DNA of 64,000 nucleotides from contig DBMP01000022.1 in assembly GCA_002298145.1 (NCBI GenBank), forward strand, positions 62,001 through 126,000. The letters are read 5' to 3'. This stretch comes from Spartobacteria bacterium UBA695 (GTDB lineage: Bacteria; Verrucomicrobiota; Verrucomicrobiia; Chthoniobacterales; Chthoniobacteraceae). The notes beneath the pieces are model-generated. The model was not told the origin of the DNA. It made no database searches and saw only the letters and a list, made by a program, of their open reading frames with translations. The translations under genes and the position numbers were made by a program. Positions 7,638-17,030 of the stretch are shown in pieces (position 1 is the stretch's first letter; each line of letters begins with the position of its first letter).

Positions 7638-8213
7638 ATGAAACTCCCCCAGATTCCTTCGATCCTTGCCGCGTTGGCCTGTTTATCCCTCGTTGCCGGT
7701 CCGGCGAAGGCGCAGACCGTCGGCTCCGCCTTGATCCCCAATAGCGACTTCTCCGCCGACTCCAAGGGCGCGGGCTGGCCCGATGGCTGGGGCAGGGGAG
7801 AGGGCATCACCTGGGAGACCGAAAGCGGCACCCAGTTCCTGCGGCTCGCCTCCCAGCGGCCCGGGCAGATGCTCATGCTCTACCGCGAGATCCCCGTCAC
7901 TGCCGACGTCAAGGCCGCCGAGCTGACCGTTCGTTATCGCTCCGCCGGGATCAAGAAAGGCGAGAAGCCGTGGTTCGACGCCCGCGTCATCGTCAACTTC
8001 ATGGACGCCGAACGCAAGGCGGTGAAGCCCGACGCCAGCCCGCTGGTATTAAAGCCCGAAGTCGCCGACTGGACCACCGTGACCAAGCGCTTCCTCCTGC
8101 CCGAGGGGACGCGTAAGATCAAGTTCATGCCCTCGCTCTTCCAGGTGGCGGAAGGCCGCGTCGATTTTGCCGAAATCAAGCTGGTCGTCATCGATCCCTC
8201 GTCCGTTCAGTAA
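7638..8213 (+). CDS. Secreted single-domain beta-sandwich protein, likely carbohydrate-binding
   Basis: A 191-residue protein with a clear signal peptide (IPSILAALACLSLVAGPAKAQ, cut near residue 26). The mature part is one domain of about 160 residues that looks like a CBM4/9-type galactose-binding sandwich: it begins LIPNSDFSADSKGAGWPDGW, has QRPGQMLMLYREIPV, and ends FQVAEGRVDFAEIKLV. The same domain is the N-terminal module of both GH5 enzymes just downstream, so this is a free copy of that module. It may bind the substrate, act as a scaffold or solubilise the glycan. It is 39 bases ahead of the next start and very likely co-transcribed. Binding is inferred from context, not from identified ligand residues. 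Confidence 0.8.
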   Translation: MKLPQIPSILAALACLSLVAGPAKAQTVGSALIPNSDFSADSKGAGWPDGWGRGEGITWETESGTQFLRLASQRPGQMLMLYREIPVTADVKAAELTVRYRSAGIKKGEKPWFDARVIVNFMDAERKAVKPDASPLVLKPEVADWTTVTKRFLLPEGTRKIKFMPSLFQVAEGRVDFAEIKLVVIDPSSVQ

Positions 8214-8252
8214 GCTTGCCCTGTGCCCCATCCCGCTTTTGCTCCACTTGCT

Positions 8253-9968
8253 ATGATAATCCCCCATATCCCTTCCTCTCGCCGCGTTCTGGCCGCGCTG
8301 GCCTGCATTTCGCTCTTGGCGAGCCCGGCGCTCCTGCGCGCGCAGAACTCCACCGACACCGCCCCCGGCGGCGTAGGGGCCACGCTCTCGGGCGCGACGC
8401 CCACGCCACCCCCCGCTCCGGTGGTCCTCGCCGAAGGGCGCGCGCTCATCGCCAATAGCGACTTCTCCAAAGACTCCAAGAACGTCGGCTGGCCCGACGG
8501 CTGGGGCAAAGCCTCCGGAATCACCTGGAAGGAGGAAAACGGCCAGCACTTCCTGCGCCTGGTCTCCCAGAAGCCCGGACAGATGCTCATGGCCTACCGC
8601 GAAGTCCCCATCCCCGCTGGAGTCCGGGCTGTGGAACTGGCCATCCGCTACCGCACCGCCGGGATCAAGAAGGGCGAAAAACCGTGGTTCGACGCCCGCA
8701 CCATCATCCACGCCCTCGACTCCCAGCGCAAATCCATCCAGCCCGACCCGGGAACGCTCGGCTTCAACCCCAAAGCGACCGAATGGACCACCGCCGTAAA
8801 GCGCTTCCTCATCCCCCCGGGAACGGATAAAATCCAGCTCATGCCCGCCCTCTTCCAAGTGGCCGAGGGGAGCATCGACTTTGCCGAGATCCGCATGGTA
8901 GCGCTCGACTCGCAGGACGCCAGTTCCCTGGCCGCCGACGTCGCCGCCGCCGCGAAAAAGAAGGCCGACCAGCAAGCCGTCGTCGAGCGCGAACTGCCCA
9001 AACCGGCCAAAGCCGTCGAGCTGAAAGTCTCCGGCAACCAGATCCTCGACCCGGACGGCAAACCGGTCTGGCTCCAGGGCGTTAACATCGACAGCCTTGA
9101 ATGGAACGCCGCGGGCGATGCCAATATCCTCTATTCCTCCTGGGTGGCGCTGACCGACTGGAACGCCAACGTCCTGCGCGTCCCCGTCAACGACGACATC
9201 TGGTTCGGACGCGGCAAGAACGGCATCCCGAACAAAGCCGAGGATTACCAGCTCCTGGTGGATAAAATCATCAAGCTCGCCGCGGGCCGTGGCGCCCACG
9301 TCATCCTCGATCTGCACCGCTTCCTGGCCCCCACCGACGCGAACCTCGCCTTCTGGGCCGACGCCGCCAACCGTTATAAGAACAACCCTGCGGTCATCTT
9401 CGAGCTGTTCAACGAACCGCACGACATCTCCTGGGAACTCTGGAAAAACGGCGGCATGGTCGAGGAAAAAAACAAAGCCCCGTGGCACACCCCCGGCATG
9501 CAGGCGCTCCTGGATACCATTCGCCAGACAGGAGCCCGGAACATCGTGCTCGTCGGCGGCCTGGCCTACTCCTTCGACCTCACCGGCATCGCCAACGGCT
9601 ACGAACTCGACGACCGAGGCGGCAACGGCCTCATCTACGGCGCGCATTTCTACAACTGGCATAAGGACTGGCAGAAACACTTCCTCTTCCTTGCCGAGAA
9701 GCACCCGATCCTCGTGGGCGAATGCGGCGCTGACATTAAGAAGATGAACTTCATCCCGCTCGACCTCCAGGAAGACCCGTACACCTGGGTGCCCGATGCC
9801 CTCGGCATGATCCAGAAATACAAGCTCCACTGGACGGCCTTCTCCTTCCACACCCGCTCCACGCCGGTCCTCCTGGCCGACTGGGACTACACGCCCTCGC
9901 CCTTCTGGGGTGCGTTCGCCAAGGACGCCCTCAACGGCAAGCAGTTCGGCATCAAGCGCATGCGCTAG
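8253..9968 (+). CDS. Secreted GH5-type glycoside hydrolase with N-terminal CBM-like module
   Basis: A 571-residue enzyme. Signal peptide at about 1-31 (RVLAALACISLLASPALLRAQ), a linker rich in Pro/Ala, a beta-sandwich module (LIANSDFSKDSKNVGWPDGW to FAEIRMVALDS), a Lys/Ala-rich helical linker, then a TIM-barrel of the GH5 type from about residue 260. Key residues are the acid/base Glu388 in FELFNEPHD and the nucleophile Glu490 in LVGECGAD; DLHRF and HFYNWH are also typical. Family members are endoglucanases, mannanases or related retaining enzymes; I cannot choose the substrate. I took the ATG at 8253 because it gives a normal signal peptide; an in-frame GTG is 30 bases upstream. It is part of the 7638-11638 set. 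Confidence 0.88.
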   Translation: MIIPHIPSSRRVLAALACISLLASPALLRAQNSTDTAPGGVGATLSGATPTPPPAPVVLAEGRALIANSDFSKDSKNVGWPDGWGKASGITWKEENGQHFLRLVSQKPGQMLMAYREVPIPAGVRAVELAIRYRTAGIKKGEKPWFDARTIIHALDSQRKSIQPDPGTLGFNPKATEWTTAVKRFLIPPGTDKIQLMPALFQVAEGSIDFAEIRMVALDSQDASSLAADVAAAAKKKADQQAVVERELPKPAKAVELKVSGNQILDPDGKPVWLQGVNIDSLEWNAAGDANILYSSWVALTDWNANVLRVPVNDDIWFGRGKNGIPNKAEDYQLLVDKIIKLAAGRGAHVILDLHRFLAPTDANLAFWADAANRYKNNPAVIFELFNEPHDISWELWKNGGMVEEKNKAPWHTPGMQALLDTIRQTGARNIVLVGGLAYSFDLTGIANGYELDDRGGNGLIYGAHFYNWHKDWQKHFLFLAEKHPILVGECGADIKKMNFIPLDLQEDPYTWVPDALGMIQKYKLHWTAFSFHTRSTPVLLADWDYTPSPFWGAFAKDALNGKQFGIKRMR

Positions 9969-9979
9969 CCCCTGTTCCC

Positions 9980-11638
9980 ATGAACCACTTCCTCCCTTCC
10001 TTGCCGGGCCGTTGGTTAACGGCGGCCCTCTCCCTTGCCCTGGCGTTTGCAGCCCTCCCGCTGCGGGCGCAGACCCCGGCGAACCTAGTCATCAATGGCG
10101 ACTTCGCCCAGGTCTCCCCGCAGGACCCCGTGTGGGCCGCCGGTTGGGACAAAGATAACCCGGGCCTCGTCACCCGGGAGCAGGAGGAGGGCAAGCCCTT
10201 CGCCCGCCTGGTTTCCCAGCAGCCCGATGAACTCGTGCGCATCATCCAGTCCATCCCCGTGGGGCCCGAGCTCAAGGGCCTCGACTTCACCGCACAGTTC
10301 CGCGCCAACGGCGTGAAATTTGGCAAGTCCTTCCAAAACGACGCCCGGGCTCGTTTCAGCTTCCTCAACGAACAAGGCCAGCCGGTAAAGCCCTCGCCCA
10401 GCGACGCCATCTTCGATTCCCACGCCAAGACCTGGACCGGCATCGACCGGCACTTCCTCGTCCCGGAAGGAGCCTCCCGCCTCCTCGTAACCCTCTGCCT
10501 TAACCGGGCCGCCTCCGGCACCCTCGACGTCACCCAAGTCCAGCTCACGCCCATGAGCGAGGCCGACGTCACCGCGCTCGTCATGGCCCCCGTCCTTGCC
10601 GCGCAAAAGAAAGCCGAGGACGAGGCCGAGGTGCAGCGGATGCTCGGCCTGCCGCCCAAAACCGAAGAACTCAAGGTCTCCGGCAACCGGCTCGTCACCG
10701 CCAAAGGGACGCGCGTCTGGCTCCAAGGCGTCAACGTCCCCAGCCTGGAATGGTCCGCCAAGGGCGAGAACATCCTGCAATCCATGAAAGTCTCCCTTGT
10801 CGACTGGAAGGCCAACGCCGTGCGCCTGCCGGTGCACCCCGGCTTCTGGTTCGGGCAGGGCAAGCCGCCGCAATCCACCGCCAACGACGCCGAAGCCTAC
10901 CGCAAAATCGTCGACGACGCCGTGGCCATGGCCGCCGGGCAGGGAGCCTACCTCATCCTCGATCTGCACCGCTTTGGCGCGCCGCAGGACCTCGACGCCG
11001 AGTTCTGGAAAGACGCGGCGCTCCGGTACAAGAACAACCCGGCCGTCCTCTTCGATATTTTCAACGAACCGGGCGGCCTCGCCTGGGACATCTGGCGCAA
11101 CGGCGGCGAAATCAAGAACAAGCCGAAGAAAGGCGAGGAACAGCGCCTCCTCTTTGTCTCCTGCGGCATGCAGGGCCTCGTCAACCTCGTGCGCGAAGCC
11201 GGAGCCCACAACATCATCATCGCAGGCGGCGTCGGCAGCGCCTACTCCCTTGAAGGCATCCTCCAGGGCTTCGCCCTCGACGACAAAGGCGGCAACGGCA
11301 TCATGTACGCCACGCATTTCTACAACTGGCACGGCAACTGGCAGAAACACTTCCTCGCCCTCGTCGACAAATACCCGATCTTCGTCGGCGAAACCGGCGC
11401 GGACATCAAAAAAATGCCCTTCGTCGCCGCCAACAAACAAGAAGACCCGTACACCTGGGTCCCCGACGCCCTCGGCATGATCCAGAAGTATCAGCTCAAC
11501 TGGACCGCCTTCTGCCTCCACCCCAAGAGCACCCCCATTCTCATCAAGAACTGGAACTACGAGCCGACCCCATTTTGGGGCGACTTCGTCAAGCGCGCCC
11601 TCGCCGGGGAGCACTTCGAGTCCAAAAAGCTCCGGTAA
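9980..11638 (+). CDS. Secreted GH5-type glycoside hydrolase, paralogue of its neighbour
   Basis: A 552-residue enzyme with the same layout as the gene before it: signal peptide (LSLALAFAALPLRAQ), CBM-like module (LVINGDFAQVSPQDPVWAAG), an Ala/Lys/Glu linker, and a GH5-type barrel. Acid/base Glu363 lies in FDIFNEPGG and nucleophile Glu471 in FVGETGAD. Large stretches are nearly identical to the neighbour (QEDPYTWVPDALGMIQKY), so the pair arose by tandem duplication, while the N-terminal modules have diverged more. Only 11 bases separate the two genes. Divergence around the cleft (an inserted KNKPKKGEEQR segment here) may reflect different chain-length or branching preference; that is inference. 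Confidence 0.88.
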   Translation: MNHFLPSLPGRWLTAALSLALAFAALPLRAQTPANLVINGDFAQVSPQDPVWAAGWDKDNPGLVTREQEEGKPFARLVSQQPDELVRIIQSIPVGPELKGLDFTAQFRANGVKFGKSFQNDARARFSFLNEQGQPVKPSPSDAIFDSHAKTWTGIDRHFLVPEGASRLLVTLCLNRAASGTLDVTQVQLTPMSEADVTALVMAPVLAAQKKAEDEAEVQRMLGLPPKTEELKVSGNRLVTAKGTRVWLQGVNVPSLEWSAKGENILQSMKVSLVDWKANAVRLPVHPGFWFGQGKPPQSTANDAEAYRKIVDDAVAMAAGQGAYLILDLHRFGAPQDLDAEFWKDAALRYKNNPAVLFDIFNEPGGLAWDIWRNGGEIKNKPKKGEEQRLLFVSCGMQGLVNLVREAGAHNIIIAGGVGSAYSLEGILQGFALDDKGGNGIMYATHFYNWHGNWQKHFLALVDKYPIFVGETGADIKKMPFVAANKQEDPYTWVPDALGMIQKYQLNWTAFCLHPKSTPILIKNWNYEPTPFWGDFVKRALAGEHFESKKLR

Positions 11639-11825
11639 AGCACGTACTAAAGACCATTTATTGGCACGAGCTGTACGAAAAATAGGTGAATCTCGCCTCG
11701 GAGTGGGATAAACCCTTGTCAAATCGCGGTTCTCCCGCAAAATTGGCGGGCCCAATGCGAAAAGGATGTTCGAATAGCTTACTCAGAGGAGGGTAGGGTA
11801 TCTCGACTCCTGCTAAGGGTCCTGA

Positions 11826-12959
11826 ATGATCGACCTAACCCATACCCGGTTCCAGACCGCCTCCAAACCAAGGCTGCTGCTCATCGAAGATGAGCACTCC
11901 GTTGTGGAGTCGCTGTCTCTTTTGCTGAAGGCGGATTACGACGTCTCCTCCGAGTCCACCGTGGCCGGGGGGATCAGCCAGTTCCAGCAAATGAACCCGG
12001 CCCTGGTCATCCTCGATCTGCGACTGCCCGACGGCAACGGCCTCGAAGTCCTGCGGGAAATCCGCCGCGGCGACCTGCAAACCCCCGTCATCGTCCTTAC
12101 CGGCTACTCCTCCATGCGCACCGCCGAAGAAGCCCTCCGGCTCGGCGCCTCCGACTACCTTCACAAACCCTTCGACGGCTTCTCCCTGAAAGGCCGCATC
12201 GAGGAACTCCTCCAGGCCCACGGCGCAGGCAAATCCAGAGAGCGCCAAGTCCAGCGCAAGCTCGACAAAGCCCAGCGCCAGATCGCCGCCTTGAAGCTCA
12301 AGGCCGACGCCGCCGACATCTTTTTGCACGACGCCGCCAGCCCCGTCATCACCGTCCTCACCGCCGTCCACTACCTTTGTGACCTCGTCGAGACCCGGCA
12401 TGGCTCCGACAAAGACGCCAAGGCCATGGCCGACCTCCTCATGAACTCCGTCGGGTTCATCTCCTCCCTTTTCGAGCAGAACAGCTACATCGAAAGCCTT
12501 GGCCGCCTGCCCTCCTCCGAGATCGAGCTCCACAAAGTGGCCCACCTCGCCCTCTCCCTGGCCAAGCAAAAAGCCGAGACACACGAAATCGCCGTCGGCC
12601 TGCACCTCCAGAACCCCGAGGCCACCATCGCCGTCAACCGGTTTGCGCTCGCCCGGGTGCTCCTGAACCTCCTTCACAACGCCATCGAGGCAGTTCCAGC
12701 CGAAACAGGCCGGGTCACACTAAAGGTCGCCGCCGTAGATGGTTTTGCAGAATTTTCCGTCATCGACAATGGCCCCGGCATCCCCGAAACCCTCCGCGAA
12801 CGGATCTTCGACTGCCGCTTTTCCACCAAGACCGACGGGTCCGGTTTAGGATTATATATCTCGAAACACTTGATGTCCGGCATGGGGGGCGATATCACAC
12901 TCCATAGTGAGCTCGGGCATGGCAGCCGCTTTTCCATTAAAATACCCCTTCTTCTATGA
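11826..12959 (+). CDS. Response regulator fused to a histidine kinase domain
   Basis: A 377-residue soluble protein. Residues 15-130 are a receiver: acidic pair Glu21/Asp22, phospho-acceptor Asp64 (VILDLRLPDGNG), Thr92 and Lys114 (YLHKPFDG). A coiled-coil linker (about 136-163) leads to a kinase part with candidate His168 (IFLHDAASPVITVL), an N box (LLNLLHNAIEAV), DNGPGIPETL and GSGLGLYISKHLMSGMGG. A receiver followed by a kinase core is the unusual arrangement of PhcR-type proteins. It is the first gene of a tight signalling operon: its TGA overlaps the ATG of the PhcB-like methyltransferase. It probably takes phosphate from another kinase of the operon, but partners cannot be proved from sequence. 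Confidence 0.82.
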   Translation: MIDLTHTRFQTASKPRLLLIEDEHSVVESLSLLLKADYDVSSESTVAGGISQFQQMNPALVILDLRLPDGNGLEVLREIRRGDLQTPVIVLTGYSSMRTAEEALRLGASDYLHKPFDGFSLKGRIEELLQAHGAGKSRERQVQRKLDKAQRQIAALKLKADAADIFLHDAASPVITVLTAVHYLCDLVETRHGSDKDAKAMADLLMNSVGFISSLFEQNSYIESLGRLPSSEIELHKVAHLALSLAKQKAETHEIAVGLHLQNPEATIAVNRFALARVLLNLLHNAIEAVPAETGRVTLKVAAVDGFAEFSVIDNGPGIPETLRERIFDCRFSTKTDGSGLGLYISKHLMSGMGGDITLHSELGHGSRFSIKIPLLL

Positions 12960-14386
12960 CTGATTCGATCCAGACGACGACTGAGAACGATAGTATTATT
13001 GTTTGTGAAAATAGTCAGGGTACCCCTGTCCGGGGCACGCTGTTGCGGATGACCCGCTACAGCGTCAGCTTCGAGGTGTACAACCCTTACAGCATCCTCC
13101 AGCTATCAGAGGTGCTGAGCGACTTCCGCATCCTGGTCAGCGGCAAGATCCTGTATTCAGGCCGCGCGATCGTTAGCAACATGGTCAACACGGGCATCGT
13201 GCTCGTTTGCGAGGCCATCCTGGATGAGGAAAACTGGCTTGAAATCGACTTCCTCTCCCCCTCGGGGCAGGTAGAGCGCCTGGCCGACGACTTCCAGCGC
13301 CTCCTGGGCGAATGGGAAAAAGTCGAGCAGATCACGCCCAAGCTCAAAGTCATCGTATCCGACATGCAGACCCTGCTCTCGGATATGCGCCGCTGGCTTG
13401 AGCAGGTCGAGCTCGCCGTCCGCTCCTCGCCGCCGCCCGACCGGACCAAGATCGAGCTGAGCATCATCGAGAAGCTCAACGCACTCATCATGCCCGTCAC
13501 CCAGGATCTTTTCGAGCGCTTCGAATCCATCGCCGACGGCGTCAAAGAGGAAGTCGTAGCCGTTCACCGCGCCTACGCCCGCCGCCAGCTCCACCCGCTC
13601 ATCCAGTGCTCCCCGATCCTTCACCGGACCTACCACAAGCCGCTGGGCTACGCCGGAGACTACGAAATGGTGAACATGATCCTGCGCAACCCGATCGAGG
13701 GAGCCTCGCTCTTTGCCAAAATGCTCAACTGCCACTTCGCCGGACTGCCCACCGCCGAAGCGCACCGCAACCGCGTCAAATACCTCACCTCGCTGCTCAG
13801 CCAGGAGACCCGGCGGCGGGCCAAGCAGGGCCTGGGCACCCGCATCTTTAACCTCGGCTGCGGCCCCGCCATGGAAGTCCAGCGCTTCCTCGCCTACGAC
13901 GACATCAGCGACCGCGCCGACCTGGCGCTGCTCGACTTCAACGACGAGACCCTCCAGCAAACCGAGCGCATCCTCACCGACATCAAGATGAAACACAGCC
14001 GCACCACCCGGCTCCACCTCATCAAGCGTTCCGTCCACCAAATCCTCAAAGAAGGAGCGCGCATCGGCGAGACCGACACCGGCACCCAGTACGACCTGGT
14101 CTACTGCGCGGGCCTCTTTGACTACCTCTCCGACCGGATCTGCGCGCGCCTGCTGGAAATCTTCTACGACATGCTCGCCCCCGGCGGGACGCTCGTAGCC
14201 ACCAACGTCGAAGCCTCCAACCCGAACCGGATGATCATGGAGTACCTCATGGACTGGCACCTCATCTACCGCGATGCCGCGCAGTTTGAAACACTGATCC
14301 CGCAATCGGCCGCCGGAGCAGAGTCCCACGTTCGGGCCGACGAAACCGGGTTCAATATCTTCTTGGAAATCAAGAAGCCCCTCTAG
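12956..14386 (+). CDS. PhcB-like SAM-dependent methyltransferase (3-hydroxy fatty acid methyl ester synthase family)
   Basis: A 476-residue protein. Residues about 20-95 form a PilZ-like beta domain (VRGTLLRMTRYSVSFEVYNP, SILQLSEVLSDFRI) without the usual c-di-GMP-binding Asp/Gly residues. Then come a helical region (about 105-200), a conserved block (RRQLHPLIQCSPILHRTYHK, PLGYAGDYEMVNMI) and a Rossmann methyltransferase domain with IFNLGCGPAMEVQ near residue 300, acidic LALLDFNDE, and YDLVYCAGLFDYL. I recognise this whole pattern as PhcB, which in Ralstonia makes the 3-hydroxypalmitate methyl ester signal. ATGA overlap with the gene before and a 22-base gap after place it in the kinase operon. 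The product made here is unknown. Confidence 0.82.
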   Translation: MTDSIQTTTENDSIIVCENSQGTPVRGTLLRMTRYSVSFEVYNPYSILQLSEVLSDFRILVSGKILYSGRAIVSNMVNTGIVLVCEAILDEENWLEIDFLSPSGQVERLADDFQRLLGEWEKVEQITPKLKVIVSDMQTLLSDMRRWLEQVELAVRSSPPPDRTKIELSIIEKLNALIMPVTQDLFERFESIADGVKEEVVAVHRAYARRQLHPLIQCSPILHRTYHKPLGYAGDYEMVNMILRNPIEGASLFAKMLNCHFAGLPTAEAHRNRVKYLTSLLSQETRRRAKQGLGTRIFNLGCGPAMEVQRFLAYDDISDRADLALLDFNDETLQQTERILTDIKMKHSRTTRLHLIKRSVHQILKEGARIGETDTGTQYDLVYCAGLFDYLSDRICARLLEIFYDMLAPGGTLVATNVEASNPNRMIMEYLMDWHLIYRDAAQFETLIPQSAAGAESHVRADETGFNIFLEIKKPL

Positions 14387-14408
14387 GCGGAAGCCCGATT
14401 CGCTCCGC

Positions 14409-17030
14409 ATGGATATTGCTCAAGAGCAGGAAATCAGAGCCGCGTTCCTCGAATACAACCGCGATTTGCGCATCGCGTGTTCGAAGATCGCCTACCTGCT
14501 CGTCGTGATTTTCATGCCCGTGGGAGCGTCGCTGGACTACTTCATCTACCCGGAGGAGTTCGGCTTCTTTCTCACCCTGCGGCTCGCCTGCTCCGCCCTG
14601 GCCCTGGTGCTCTGGGGCGTCAACACCTCGCCCTTCGGTCGGCGGCACTACCAGATCATCGGCATGGGGTGGTTCATGCTCCCCATCCTCTTCATGTGCC
14701 TGATGATCTACTATACGGAGGGAGCGCGCTCTCCGTATTACGCCGGGCTCAACCTGGTCTTGATCGCGGGTACCTTCGTGGCGCTGGCGGATTTCTGGGA
14801 ATGCCTCGTGGCCGTCGGCCTCACCGTCCTGAGCTACCTCGCCGCCTGCGTCGCCCACGGCGGGGGGACCGCCGCCGAGTATTTCAATAACTTCTACTTC
14901 ATCGCGCTCACCGGCGTCGTGGCCGTCAGCGGCAGCTTCCTGATCTACCGCCTGCGCTACCGGGAGTATTCAGTGCGGGCCGAGCTCGACATCAACCGCC
15001 GCCAGCTTCAGGAAAACAACGCCAAACTGGTAGAGCTCGACCGCGCAAAATCGACCTTCTTTGCCAACGTCAGCCACGAACTGCGCACCCCGCTCACCCT
15101 CTTACTCGGCCCGCTGGAGCGGCTTCGCAACACCCCCAGCGACTCCCATGAATCCGTCGAGATGCTCGACATCATGTACAACAACTCGATGCGGCTCCTG
15201 CGCCTCATCAACGACCTGCTCGACTTAGTCCGGCTCGATTCCGGGACCATCCGGGTGAAGCGCAAAGAGACCGACTTAGTCCCGTTCATGGAAGGGATCG
15301 TCAATTCCGTCGCCCCGATGGCCAAGCAGCGCAACCTCAATTTCCAGGGCCACCTGGACGCGGAGCCCGGCACCAATGTCTACATCGACCGGGACAAAGT
15401 GGAGAAAATCATCCTCAATCTTCTCTTCAACTCCTTCAAATTCACCGCCGAAAACGGCAGCGTCTCCCTGCGCATCTCCATGCAGGGTAAAATGCTCAAA
15501 GCCGTCGTCACCGACACCGGCAAGGGCATTGCCTGCGATGAACTGTCCCGTATTTTCGACCGTTTCTGGCAAGCCGAAGCCGCCGCCACCCGCCGCTACC
15601 AGGGCGTGGGCATCGGCCTCGCGCTCGTGAAAGAAATGACCGAAGCCCACGGCGGCCGGGTCGACGTAGAGAGCGAACTAGGCAAAGGGACCGCCTTTAC
15701 CGTCCTCGTCGACGCCGAGGGGAAACCGGAACCCGAAGTGGACAGCGTGCCCGATATTCCCAGAGCCTCCGAACCGGCCGGAGAGGAGCCGGAATGGATG
15801 GATGAGCTCTACCGGCGGGCCGAGCTTTTCCCCTCGCACATCGCAGGCATCAACGAGCCCGCCGCCTTGGTGGACAACCCAGACTCAAGCAAACCGCGCA
15901 TCCTGATCGCCGACGACGAGCCCGAGATGCGCCGCTTCCTCCACTCCCAGCTCAGAGAGATCTACTCCGTCCACGAAGCCCGCAACGGCAGCGAGGCCCT
16001 GGAAATGGCTCGGGCCTTGGATTTTTCGCTCATCCTGCTCGACCTAATGATGCCCGGCATCGACGGCATCACCCTAACCCGCCAACTGCGCGAAGAGCCC
16101 CGGACCGCGTCTGTGCCAATTATCATCCTGACTGCGCGCGCCGACGAAGGCTCAAAAATGCAGGCCCTCGAAGCAGGCGTCACCGATTTCCTCACCAAGC
16201 CCTTCGTCTCAAGCGAACTCATGGTGCGCTGCCACAACCTCTATCAGCAACGCCAATTACAGGAGAACCTGCTGCGCAAATCCGCCGAACTCGAAGAAAC
16301 CCTCATCCAGCTCAAAGCCACCGAATCCCAGATGGTACACCAGGCGAAAATGGCCTCCATGGGGCAGCTGAGCAGCGGGCTCATGCACGAGATCAACAAC
16401 CCGCTCAACTTCGCCAACACCGCCTCATTCCTCCTCCAGAAGCGCCTACTGAACATCCCCGAGGAATACACCGAACCACTCAAAGCCCCCCTTGCCGACT
16501 TACAGGCAGGCATCCGCCGCGTAGCCGACATCATCTCCAGCCTGCGCTCCTTCCTGCACCCCGACACCAGCAACTTCAGCCAAGTCTCCCTGCTGGAAAT
16601 CGTGCAAACCTCCATCCGCTTCGTCCAGATCCCCGCGGGCGAAATCTCCCTTGAGGTGAATATTCCGCAAGACCTGACCGTATGGGGCAACCGCAACCAG
16701 CTTATCCACTTAATGATCAACCTGCTTCAAAACGCCGCCGACAGCCTGCGCGATAAAGGAGCCCCGGAAAAGAAAATCAAAATTGAAGCAGGCTTGCAAA
16801 ACGGCCGGATTCTGATGACATGTGAAGACAATGGCAAAGGAATCAATGCATCGGACAAAGAAAAAATCTTCGATGCCTTCTTCACGACGAAACCAGTGGG
16901 CTCTGGCATGGGGCTGGGCCTGAACATCAGCTACCGGATCGTCCAGAACCATAAGGGCGAGCTAAACGTAGAGAGCCAGGAAAATGAATTTTGCAGATTT
17001 CTCGTAACCCTCAATCCAAAGAAACCATGA
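14409..17030 (+). CDS. Membrane hybrid kinase with two kinase cores and a central receiver (PhcS-PhcR-like fusion)
   Basis: An 873-residue protein. Residues about 26-180 contain six transmembrane helices with short loops and no large periplasmic domain, as expected for a sensor of a lipid-like signal. Then come kinase core 1 (His223 in FANVSHELRTPLTLLLG, DTGKGIACDEL, GVGIGLALVKEM), a receiver (Asp545 in LILLDLMMPGIDG, ILTARADEGSKM, FLTKPF) and kinase core 2 (His660 in GLMHEINNPLNFANTA, LMINLLQNAADSL, EDNGKGI, GMGLGLNISYRIV). In Ralstonia the first half would be PhcS and the receiver plus second kinase PhcR. The last four bases overlap the next gene (ATGA). Phosphotransfer His223 to Asp545 is plausible inference. 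Confidence 0.85.
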   Translation: MDIAQEQEIRAAFLEYNRDLRIACSKIAYLLVVIFMPVGASLDYFIYPEEFGFFLTLRLACSALALVLWGVNTSPFGRRHYQIIGMGWFMLPILFMCLMIYYTEGARSPYYAGLNLVLIAGTFVALADFWECLVAVGLTVLSYLAACVAHGGGTAAEYFNNFYFIALTGVVAVSGSFLIYRLRYREYSVRAELDINRRQLQENNAKLVELDRAKSTFFANVSHELRTPLTLLLGPLERLRNTPSDSHESVEMLDIMYNNSMRLLRLINDLLDLVRLDSGTIRVKRKETDLVPFMEGIVNSVAPMAKQRNLNFQGHLDAEPGTNVYIDRDKVEKIILNLLFNSFKFTAENGSVSLRISMQGKMLKAVVTDTGKGIACDELSRIFDRFWQAEAAATRRYQGVGIGLALVKEMTEAHGGRVDVESELGKGTAFTVLVDAEGKPEPEVDSVPDIPRASEPAGEEPEWMDELYRRAELFPSHIAGINEPAALVDNPDSSKPRILIADDEPEMRRFLHSQLREIYSVHEARNGSEALEMARALDFSLILLDLMMPGIDGITLTRQLREEPRTASVPIIILTARADEGSKMQALEAGVTDFLTKPFVSSELMVRCHNLYQQRQLQENLLRKSAELEETLIQLKATESQMVHQAKMASMGQLSSGLMHEINNPLNFANTASFLLQKRLLNIPEEYTEPLKAPLADLQAGIRRVADIISSLRSFLHPDTSNFSQVSLLEIVQTSIRFVQIPAGEISLEVNIPQDLTVWGNRNQLIHLMINLLQNAADSLRDKGAPEKKIKIEAGLQNGRILMTCEDNGKGINASDKEKIFDAFFTTKPVGSGMGLGLNISYRIVQNHKGELNVESQENEFCRFLVTLNPKKP

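Noticed and set aside
8049..9851. 600-codon minus-strand frame
   Set aside because: Antisense of the GH5 gene with its active-site motifs; low-complexity composition.
10085..11755. 556-codon minus-strand frame
   Set aside because: Antisense of the second GH5 gene; no domain.
13157..14410. 417-codon minus-strand frame
   Set aside because: Antisense of the methyltransferase gene; the plus strand has conserved motifs and coupled starts.
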